From positions 1 to 19,008 of the forward strand of contig QZLH01002155.1 in assembly GCA_003833135.1 (NCBI GenBank): a DNA stretch of 19,008 nt, given 5' to 3'. Position numbers and translations under genes: made by a program. The notes below the pieces were generated by a model that ran no database searches, was not told where the DNA came from, and saw only the letters and a list, made by a program, of their open reading frames with translations. This DNA is from Oehlia diaphana (lineage: Eukaryota > Glomeromycota > Glomeromycetes > Glomerales > Glomeraceae). This document shows positions 1 to 8,161 of this stretch, piece after piece. How positions within the stretch are numbered: the first letter of the stretch is position 1; each line of letters starts with the position of its first letter.

Positions 1-960
1 AACGACGTCAAATCTATTTTTTATTAAAATATCGTAATGATATCGTAATGATATCATCACGATATCTAATCAATATCGATTGTAAACTCCAAGTTTCAGC
101 AAAGTATATATTACTTATTATTTTATGAAAATATATAATTTGTATTTAAAATTCTTTTTATGCCAAAAAATTAGTATTTAATTATGCAAATTTTATAAAG
201 TTAATAATAACTAATTTTAGTAAAATAGAAATCTTAAAATTGCCATACAATTTATTAATAATATTGTCTTTTACTTCTTAAGTAACATGATTCTTCATTA
301 AAAATTACATATATTTAAATAATTAAAAGTAATATTAATATTTTATCAACAAGTTGCATCTGGAGAGTAAAGTTAAAAAAATAGAAAAAGTTGGCTCAAT
401 GAAAATTTTTTATATAAGTATTATAATGTAAAAAAAAAATCAAAATTAAATAGAGCAAAATCTGAAAAACAAAAGTTTACTAAGGTTCAATTATATATTA
501 CTTAAAAAATAATTAAGTTATATTAAATATTAAAATTGTAATTTTTAATAAATTAATAAAATAATAAGTTACTTAAAAAAAACCTGACATGACCGCTGAT
601 TGATATCTTAAAATCTATGATTTATTATTAATCTATTGTTATTACAACTACAAGAATATAATTACTTTCTTAACAAATTTTACTTACAATAAAGATACCA
701 TTTAACTAATATTTTAAAAATTTAATAAAATGTATAACATGCATTTAGAATAAAATAAAACATTATCATTTGAAAAAATATAAAATTAACTTAATCAAAT
801 TGACATTAACCAATATATTCTATGATCTTTTTGTTTCGTTCACTTATTATATTATATGTAAACATTTTGATTACAAGTTAAATGATAATTTTATTGATTT
901 CATTGGAGTACGTACAATTATCAAAGAAATAAATCGCCAATCTCATTCTTTATTTCACGT
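1..960. other. AT-rich intergenic stretch, no gene seen
   Basis: No credible gene. The only open frame of any size (770-1051, plus) lacks an ATG at its left end and reads as low-complexity Lys/Ile/Asn/Phe, as expected of AT-rich noncoding DNA. The extreme left (29-66) carries two tandem copies of atatcgtaatg followed by a near-palindromic atatcatcacgatatc. The rest is A/T tracts. Confidence 0.6.
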
Positions 961-1218
961 TTACATAATTATTAATACAGTGAATAGAGTGTTTATTGCC
1001 TGTTCAACTACATATTCAATGTTTTCCGGACTCAAATGTAAAATGGTATAAGGAGTAAAGGATTTTATTCGTTTGAGAAATAGTATCCGTTGAGCCCGAC
1101 CATCACTTAAACGGACAAACAAATTGGTGATTTTTCTAGCAATATTCGTTAGTATCATCAGAAATTTCTTTCGGTGACTGTGCCCTAATTTCAGAGCTAA
1201 CTTTAAGCTGAGCGTCAA
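961..1218 (-). pseudogene. Coding-like relic fragment, family not recognised
   Basis: An open stretch of 85 codons on the minus strand lies in a patch that is clearly less AT-rich than its surroundings (about 1050-1300). The frame has no ATG at its left end, so it is not a complete gene. The translation is not low complexity: it includes a basic segment (GHSHRKKF), then LSDGRAQRILFLKRIKSF and LSPENIEYVVEQAINTLF, which looks like two amphipathic helices. I do not recognise the family. It could be a remnant of a mobile-element protein, a broken host gene or a chance frame. Because it runs opposite to the P450 gene and stops about 230 bp before its start, it could also overlap that gene's upstream region. 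Confidence 0.25.
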
Positions 1219-1386
1219 AAACTTTTTATAGTATATTAATCGATAATCATTGTCTGATTAAGTTCCACCGCAGTGGTAGTTTCCCCCTTGTATCCATATA
1301 ATTTCTCTTAGTATGTTCAAAAAAGAACGATTTTCTATACATGTGTATATGATCGGTACCCCAATCGGAATAGTGATTTTTATTTC

Positions 1387-1446
1387 ATCAACTTATAATT
1401 AAAATTTTCAAAGATTTAATTCTCTCTCTCCCAAACAAATCAAAAA
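1387..1446 (+). promoter_or_regulatory. Likely core promoter / transcription start region of the P450 gene
   Basis: A TATA-like acttataatt lies at 1391-1400. It is followed by a pyrimidine tract, tctctctctccc, at 1421-1432, about 15 bp before the start codon. CT-rich tracts just upstream of the ATG are common at fungal transcription starts. The start context is caaaaaATGG, with A at -3 and G at +4. Inferred from position and sequence only. Confidence 0.4.
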
Positions 1447-3352
1447 ATGGAATTGCCTACATTCTTATTTACATTATTCTTTGCTGCTATAATTTATGTT
1501 TTCTTCAACAATCAACGCAAAAAATCAAAAATTCCAAATGGGTGTATTCCTCTTCCAGGACCAACACCGCTTCCAATTATTGGAAATTTACATCAGATTA
1601 ATAATGTCCCCATTCAAGATTTTATTGATAAATTTTCTAACGAATATGGTCCAATTTTTCAAGTTCATTACGGTGCAGAAACTTGGGTTATATTAAATGA
1701 TTATGAAATTGTAAAAGATGTATTGGTGAAACGTAGTGCTATTTATTCTTCAAGACCTGTAAGTCTACTGAATTAAGAGAAAACTTCAATTTATTTTGTT
1801 TGAGGGATTTCGTTGTGAAGTTTGCGATAAAGTTTACTTGATTTTTTTTTAGTATAATGATGCTACTACAAGAGTTTATTTTGATGGAGGAAAATCTATA
1901 GGATTCTCTCCGGTATGTAAACGTAAATTGAAAATTAATAAGTATATCATGGATTCATATTCATAAACATATATATAATATGTATATTTATGTAGTATGG
2001 AAAGTATTGGAGAGCCATGCGTGCAGTATCACATCAAGCACTCACACAAAAGATGGTTAATATCAATTATCGTGACATTATACACACCGAAGTAAAAAAT
2101 CTCATGATAAAATTTTATAATCGTTCTTCAGAAAGCTATAATCCGACCAATGATTTGAGATTTTTTTTAATCAATTTATTTACCACCATATTATTTGGAC
2201 AAAAATCTGAAAAATTATCCCTACAAATAGAACAAATGATTTCTGAAATCGCTCATATTTTAAGACCAGAAAATGGTACCATTGATAAGTTTCCGTGGTT
2301 GAAATATATTCCATTCGTGGAAAAGAGATTAAATAGACATGCTTATAAAGCAAGAGATTTAGCTCGTGAATTGTTTAAACATTTACTGGAAGATTTACGT
2401 CAAAAACTTAAAGAAAATGAAAATGAAAATAGTTTTGCTGCTCACGTGTTAAAGAATATGAATATTTCTTCTGATATTGTTTCAAAACCTTACGAAGATT
2501 CTTTGGAAAATGATGATGATGAATTTAAAAAACAATTTGTTTTTGATGAAGTGGATTTTATGAATTTAAACAATTCTTTTTTAATTGCTGGTGCCATAAC
2601 TTCACTTAATTTTTTTCAATGGATCTGGGTACGTATCTAATTGGTATACTAAATTAATGTATTTTCATAAAAATTAATATTTTAACAAATTATATAATTT
2701 AAAAGGCCCTTCTTGCAAATTATCCTGAAGTGCAACGAAAAATTCAAAAAGAATTGGATGAATGTCTTCAAGGAAATCGTTTCCAGACCCCTCAAGATGA
2801 TTTAAAATTACCTTATCTTTGGGCTACCATTAAAGAAAGTTTAAGATGCAGGTAAGAAAAAAAAAATCTGAAATTTACTTGAATGAAAGATTAAAGAATT
2901 TTTTTAACAGGACAGGAAGTAGTACATTAATGAAACATTCAACAACAAAAGATGATGTTTATAGAGGTTATTACATTCCAGCAAAAGCTACCATAATGAT
3001 GAGTTATAAATCTGCACATACAAGTGAAAAACTTTTTGAACGTCCAAATGAATTTTATCCTGAACATTATCTTGATGAGAATGGTCAACTTAAGAAATAT
3101 GATGATTTGAGAGATCCTTGGACATTTGGTAGAGGAAGAAGAGCTTGTGTGGGACAACATCTTGCTGAAAGAAATTTGATTACAACAGTTGGTTATGCAC
3201 TAACTTTATTTAACGTTGAAAATGATTATGATTCAATTACTGGAAATCCCATTAAATTAGATTTAAAACGTGTTGATAAAAGACAACCTTATAAAGTAAG
3301 GTTTGTTCCTAGACCTGGTGTTACTCTCGAAAAAATTATGCAAATGAATTAG
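1447..3352 (+). CDS. Cytochrome P450 monooxygenase, five exons
   Basis: Haem-thiolate monooxygenase, probably anchored in the endoplasmic reticulum. Substrate and CYP family cannot be assigned. Five exons by GT-AG reading: 1447-1758, 1853-1912, 1996-2628, 2706-2851, 2911-3352. All junctions keep frame and give 530 residues, a normal microsomal length. Visible in order: N-terminal membrane anchor (about 4-20), proline-rich hinge PLPGPTPLPIIGN (35-47), helix-C W129xxxR133 in YWRAMR, I-helix AGAITS (322-327), ExxR as E379-R382 in KESLR, a PERF-like PEHY (434-437), and the haem loop FGRGRRACVG (456-465) with Cys463 as the iron ligand. Introns are 77-94 bp except the last (59 bp). Two oddities: the I-helix acidic residue before the conserved Thr is Ile, and PERF Arg is His. 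There are no frame breaks, so the gene is probably functional. Confidence 0.93.
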
Positions 3353-4334
3353 GATTTTATTTTATTTTGTATATCTTTTTAAAAAATTCTCTTTTTTCAT
3401 TGAATTCTAGTAACAACTATCTAACAATAACCAAAATATTAAACAGATTCATTATATGTTTATTTGTTTCAATTTGAAAATATATGCATGCACATTAATT
3501 TGTTTCACTAATTGATAGCAAAAAAAGTGAGGTCAAACTATCTGTAATTGAAAATTACAGTATAAATATATAAATATAATGGTGTTGATTAGCAATAGTC
3601 ATATGTATCAATTTTAATTATAAAATCACTGCAGTTATTTTAGTAGCATATTTTTTAAAAACATTTCACATAAAAAGAGCAAAGAAGCCTTAGTTAAGCA
3701 AAAAGCTAGATCTTGGTTAAATAACAAATATTATAAAATAACAAGAAGAATTGAAAAAGATATGTGTATACTTTATTTTCATTTGAAGTATTACTACCTA
3801 GAATGATTACTTCAATTTTATTATTTTCTTTACTTATAGTATTCTTATTTCTTTAGAAAAGGTCTGAACTCTGAATTGCGATTTTGGTGAGTAGGCTACT
3901 AAAAATATGAAAGATTAGTATTTCTTTTTTTTTGTTTTCTTTTTTTAATTTTATTATTTTTTTCTTACCTTATTTTTATTTTTTTAAAAATGATCTCTTC
4001 TTTCAGGATGGTGATCAAATATAAAAGTAAATGGAAAGCAGGTTAGCAGGTATATTTATTGTAATTAAGAAACGTTCTAATATTTCTTTTTTTTTTTGTA
4101 AGATTAAGTAAACCAACGCAAGTTATCGCCCTTTTCAAATTAGTGCAACCTCCTGATTTTTTAGTGTATCATCATATGTAAATCAGAAATCTTATTTACC
4201 ACATGATAATAAATATTAAAGAACTAATAAAATGAATTTTATTATGCATTACATACAATAAAAATATTGATAGCTAATAAAATTGAAAAAATCACGTGAT
4301 TAATTTGAACGAAAAAAAAATCAATAAAAATATA
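3353..4334. other. AT-rich intergenic stretch downstream of the P450
   Basis: No gene seen. It holds T-rich tracts (3920-3990, 4085-4100) and a small perfect hairpin, ctgtaatt-gaa-aattacag, near 3541-3559, about 190 bp past the P450 stop. The hairpin could sit in or just beyond the 3' untranslated region. I see no clear polyadenylation signal and no tRNA. Confidence 0.55.
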
Positions 4335-4755
4335 CAGTCAACCCTTATTATAACGAACCCTAAAGTCCAGACCCCAACTTCGCTATAGGGTTATAGTTAA
4401 GGTTGCTTGTCTAAACCTCTTCAAAATCCTATGATTAGTTTTGTCAAAATTTTACTATAAATTTATTATAGTTTTGGCAGAGTTTTGGCAGTTTTGGCAT
4501 TTATAATAAGTTTCAGCAGTTTCATCTTTCTCCAGAGTTTTGCCAGTTTTTTGATATAACTTTAATATAGTTTTAGCAGAATTTCACTTTTCGGTAAAAC
4601 GCCATCTTGCCTAAACCTCTAGGTTTCAGAATGACCTTAGTTATAGTAAAAATTTTAAGAAATTTAATTGGTTAATTCGTTATAACAAGGGAAATTTATT
4701 ATAGTTGTTAAAAAAATTCACTACATCAAGGGTTTGCTATATTAAGGTTTAACTG
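4335..4755. mobile_element. Non-autonomous Tc1/mariner- or pogo-like element (MITE) with TA duplication
   Basis: The left end, cagtcaacccttattataac, and the reverse complement of the right end, cagttaaaccttaatatagc, match at most positions. The similarity runs for about 28 bp. Each end is flanked by TA (4333-4334 and 4756-4757), the target-site duplication typical of the Tc1/mariner/pogo group. The 421-bp interior has no open frame. It carries short tandem gttttggca copies (4471-4500) and two related taaacctct segments. A second, shorter element with closely matching ends lies at 10178-10360. Confidence 0.75.
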
Positions 4756-5185
4756 TATAGTCAAATATAAACTGTTTGATATATTCAAAAACCTATAAAA
4801 TATAAGTAAAAGTAATTAACTAAAACTTTAAATAACTTTATAATCATCAATAAATTATAAATAAAAACTTATGTTTTTAAATAGTTTAACTTTTAAGACA
4901 AATTGTTTAAGAAAATTAAGCATAAAAAGGAAATTAAAGGAATTCTGCAAAATTTTATAGCTTAAAAATCAACTCTTACTTTGTAAATATCATATTAACA
5001 ACCTTTTAAGTGTGTAGTTTATAGTAAATATTTTATGAAATCACAGAAATCATAAAGGAATAAATGTAACAAAAAAAAGTTTTATTAGAAGTATTCGTAA
5101 AATTATGAAGGAACGAAATCGGGGAAATCAAAAATGATTTTTATGTGAACACATGATCAGGATGGTTACACTAATTTGAAAATGG
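4756..5185. other. AT-rich spacer, nothing recognised
   Basis: Low-complexity AT-rich DNA between two repeat structures. No open frame, RNA gene or clear repeat seen. Confidence 0.5.
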
Positions 5186-5345
5186 CAATAACTCAAGTCA
5201 AGTTGAGTATCAATTTAGACTCAGATTTGACTTGACTTATAACTTAACTTGTACTTAACTCGTCATCATATGATTGGAAAATTACTGACTCAAAATTGAT
5301 CTGACTCAACTCAACTCAAAATTTGACCTGAGTTGACTCAATTTG
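5186..5345. repeat. Short-word repeat zone (GACTCAA/AAGTTGAC type), probable transposon subterminal region
   Basis: Many close variants of actcaagtcaa, gacttgactt, gactcaactcaactc and gagttgactcaa occur on both strands within 160 bp. Clusters of short inverted and direct words like this are typical of transposase-binding subterminal regions in hAT and related elements. The word gagttgactca (5330-5340) recurs inverted at 5932-5942 in a matching zone, so the two zones may be the two ends of one non-autonomous element enclosing the foldback at 5600-5842. No clean terminal repeat or target duplication was found. Confidence 0.5.
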
Positions 5346-5599
5346 TTCAGAACACTAATAATTATATATTAAAATATACATAAATTTTTAAAATTAATAA
5401 TAATAATATTATAAAATATTGCTTAAAAAAATTTTTTAACAAAATTATTGAAATCTCTTTAGTTAAAGAATTTTTTAAAACTAAAATTTTTTATAATTGG
5501 ATCAGTAAATCAGTACTAATTAATTGTTAAAGATTGTGTAATAATCATCATTTATACAGTTTCTTATATATATTTAAAAATGTTTTATTTAATAATTTC

Positions 5600-5842
5600 G
5601 CATTCAGTGATCATAGAAAGATAAAACATAGCTTAGAAGGTTTCTTTCAATAAAATGAATCTAATGGTAGAAATTATAACTAAACATATTAAAAAATGTT
5701 TTGTTATATGTTTTGCATAGACATTTTTGATATTGCTTTTTTATGTATCACATTTAGACATATAATTTTACTACCATTAGATTTGTTATAATGAGAAGAT
5801 TCTAATGAGCTATGTTTTATCTTTCTGGGATTACTGAATGTG
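5600..5842. repeat. Long imperfect inverted repeat (foldback / hairpin)
   Basis: Arms of about 80 bp (5600-5682 and 5757-5842) pair after reverse complementing. The outer block, cattcagtgatcatagaaag and onwards, pairs with the block ending in ttactgaatg. An inner block around ctaatggtag (5661-5670) pairs with ctaccattag (5771-5780). The loop is about 75 bp. A third inverted pair, gttttgcatagacattt near 5710 and aaatgtctatgcaaaac near 5855, lies across the right arm, suggesting nested foldback insertions. No open frame. It could be a MITE core or a small-RNA precursor. Confidence 0.7.
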
Positions 5843-5904
5843 AAGTTAAACATTAAAATGTCTATGCAAAACATGAGATATAATTATATATTGTTAGAGA
5901 TGAT

Positions 5905-6042
5905 CATGGTTCAGTAAACTGTAGTTTGAACTGAGTCAACTCAACTTATGGTTCAGTTCACTCATACTCTGAACTGAACCGCTAAACCATGGTTTAGTTC
6001 AAGTTGACTTAGTTCGAACTGAACTGAACTGAACTGAGAATT
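5905..6042. repeat. Short-word repeat zone (GTTCAG/GAACTGAACT type)
   Basis: This zone holds many copies of ggttcag, gaactga and agttgact. It includes four tandem gaact units near 6016-6036 and a near-palindromic taaaccatggttta near 5983-5996. It shares words with the zone at 5186-5345 in inverted orientation and probably forms the other subterminal region of the same element. No coding potential. Confidence 0.5.
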
Positions 6043-6299
6043 GTTTTAATGATTATGTAATATCACTATCTCTTTAAAGGTAAATCATTAAAATTAATTA
6101 TTAATTTAACAGCAATTAATATTTAAAATTTTTACACTTATATATACAAAATTATAAATTTTCATATTTGTAAAAATTCTTGCTAATAAAAATAAAGAAT
6201 TGAAAATTTTATATAATCAGCAAGGCTTAAATTATAAATTTTAGTTTATTATACAATCCAATAACATGAATATTCAATAGTGTCTTGTTAAAATTGCCC
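6043..6299. other. AT-rich spacer, nothing recognised
   Basis: AT-rich DNA with no open frame or repeat that I could support. Confidence 0.45.
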
Positions 6300-6560
6300 A
6301 AATTAAACCTTTAAAATAAACCGATTCTAAAGCTCTAAATGGTTCAGATTGGTCCAGATTGGGGTGTAACCCAGGACCTAGTGATCCGATCCTATTTTTA
6401 AAAAATCATCCAGATCCAATCCTAAATCTATTCATCCAATTCGGATGGCAATCCAGATCTTAAATTTTACAGATCAATCCTTAATTCCAGATAGATCCTT
6501 AAATTGGGATCTATCCGGATCTATCCTAATCTGAATTTTAACAGATCATCTGTAATCTTT
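6300..6560. repeat. GATCC/CCAGAT-rich short-word repeat zone, probable transposon end
   Basis: Frequent variants of gatccaatcc, ccagatc, agatagatcc and ggatctatcc, beginning just after a ggggtgtaaccc motif near 6361. G-rich starts followed by clustered short words resemble hAT termini (established pattern). It may be the 3' end of the element whose transposase relic lies at 7067-7924, or the end of another element. No matching right terminus was found. Confidence 0.4.
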
Positions 6561-7066
6561 AAATAAGATTATTTTTCATTTTTTTTTTATTTATAAAATA
6601 AGAATAAATGTATTTGTAACAGCCTGTTATATATCTTATTTGTAACATCCTTTTTTTATTTTTTTTTTAATAATAAATTTAGTATATGTTTTACAAATAA
6701 AATTTTTATATGCAAAATTTAATTTGAAAAACTTTTACTTAATGTACTTAAGACAATTTCATAGACAAAATTTTAAGTTATAAGCAATTTCTTGAAATTT
6801 TTTAAAAAATTCTTTGTCTTGGTTATACAACTGATCTTTTGTTTTTTGTTTACATTACGCCTGATCTTAAATTTTAATTGGATAAAATTGGAAGTTGTTA
6901 TAAATAAAACGCGTAACAGGATGTTACAATTAGATTTATCCATAAAATAAAAACTATATTTAATTGAACACAATTTATATTTTTTATTTTCCATTTTTTA
7001 TTTCATGTTTTCATTTATTCCTAATTTCTTATTACAAACTAAAATATTAGAAAAGAAGAAAAACAA
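6561..7066. other. AT-rich stretch between repeat zone and hAT relic
   Basis: No gene. The open frame at 6773-6994 (minus) is Lys/Asn/Ile low complexity. The word ttgtaacatcc (about 6640) recurs inverted as ggatgttacaa (about 6919), with a related ttgtaacagcctgttat near 6613, so a small inverted-repeat element may be present. Only weakly supported. Confidence 0.4.
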
Positions 7067-7924
7067 TTAACATTCATCAATTTCGTTCCACTCTTTTGCA
7101 AAAACTTCCATTGAATGAATATTTCTTTTTAAAAATAATAACTGTCCCACCAAACTCGTATCTAACTGATTTCTTTTTGCTGAAATTAGAGAACCAGCAT
7201 AGGAAAATAATCTTTCGCTTAAAACAGATGTGGCTGGAACTCCAAGGTACTTGCGGGCAATTAGTGATAGATTTGGAAAAATTTCTTTACGATTTCTCCA
7301 CCAATCTAATGGATTCTCTGTTTCCAATGCAGTTGGCATTGACAAATAATTACTTACTTCATTAATAGTTGTAGGCGTACTTAATTTTTTATTCTTACTT
7401 TGACGACGCTTACGGTATTCTTTTTGTGAACGCAATGAAGATTCTGCATTTGGAAAAGGTATTGCTGGATTAGATGGCTCTGCAACAGGTGTTACTGGTG
7501 TTGATTTATTCAAATTATTAGAATTCAACTCATTAAACTCATCACGAAGTTTTTGAATTATTTCATTTTTTTTATCTTCTAGTTCTAAATCTAATTCCTT
7601 GTAACGTGGATCTAATAATGTAACCATTAATCCTATATCACTTGGAGTATCCTAGCTGTAATAAAGCAACGCATTGTAAATATTATTCTTTACTTTGTGT
7701 AAAACTCTATCAGTATTTAATGGATCCTTAATAAAGATTTTCTTTTTGGTAATGTTGCTTATAATTTCTTTATTATCAACTTCTATTTCGGTTTCTTTAA
7801 ATATTGTATTTTCATTATTGTAATCAATATCATTTGATGGTGAATCTAGTGTTGTTATCGGCTTAGTTCGGTCTGACTTGAAGCTAAAGTCAAGCCGCGC
7901 TGATAAAAAGTTAAGCCGAATCAA
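7067..7924 (-). pseudogene. hAT-family transposase relic (C-terminal dimerisation domain), broken
   Basis: A cut-and-paste transposase remnant. One minus-strand frame runs from 7924 to 7067, interrupted by an in-frame TAG at 7652-7654. After the stop come the family motif TLLDPRYK, a charged low-complexity linker, and the C-terminal hAT dimerisation domain with NPLDWWRNR, IARKYLGVPATSVLSERLFS and LFLKRN, ending about 15 residues later. Before the stop, VLHKVKNNIYNALLYY belongs to the region that normally precedes the LDPRYK motif. The BED zinc finger and the catalytic RNase H-like domain are missing. The frame's first 20-odd codons are simply a translation of the subterminal repeats (7859-7975). 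This is therefore an internal-deletion derivative and cannot be active. Confidence 0.85.
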
Positions 7925-7975
7925 GCCGAACCAAATTGACTTGAAAACTCAAGTCAAACCAAGCCGAACCACGCT
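7859..7975. repeat. hAT subterminal repeat cluster (AAGCCGAACC / GACTTGAA words)
   Basis: At least four variants of aagccgaa(t/c) plus interleaved gacttgaa/caagtcaa words occur on both strands, at the 5' side of the hAT relic on its own strand. This is the expected position of transposase-binding subterminal repeats. No terminal inverted repeat or 8-bp duplication is visible beyond it. The element end seems lost at the compositional junction near 7980-8000. Confidence 0.6.
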
Positions 7976-8019
7976 GCAGCGGGCCAATGGGGCCGATTGA
8001 TGTCGCAATATCACATGAC

Positions 8020-8098
8020 GTTACACAAAATTCCAAAAAAGGAAATTTTATTATCCACGAAAATTGAAACTTTGAGTTACACAAATTTCTAAAAAAGG
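8020..8098 (+). repeat. Short direct repeat at the left edge of the island
   Basis: gttacacaaaattccaaaaaagg (8020-8042) is repeated with a few changes as gttacacaaatttctaaaaa and onward (8076-8098). It is followed by two copies of ggggtatggct (8097-8107 and 8113-8123). This repeated junk sits between the hAT end and the truncated viral helicase and probably marks rearranged DNA. Confidence 0.5.
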
Positions 8099-8161
8099 GG
8101 TATGGCTAAAGCGGGGTATGGCTGCAGTGGCACCTATCAAAAATTTCTGAGATTCCCCGAG

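Noticed and set aside
770..1051. Open frame of 93 codons on the plus strand
   Set aside because: No ATG at its start, low-complexity AT-driven composition, and overlap with a better-looking frame on the other strand.
2846..2910. Apparent start of a separate ORF before the P450 haem-binding exon
   Set aside because: The first part is intron 4 (2852-2910) read in frame. The real coding part starts at the acceptor, with exon 5 at 2911.
7096..7365. Plus-strand frame of 89 codons
   Set aside because: Shadow of the hAT dimerisation domain on the opposite strand.
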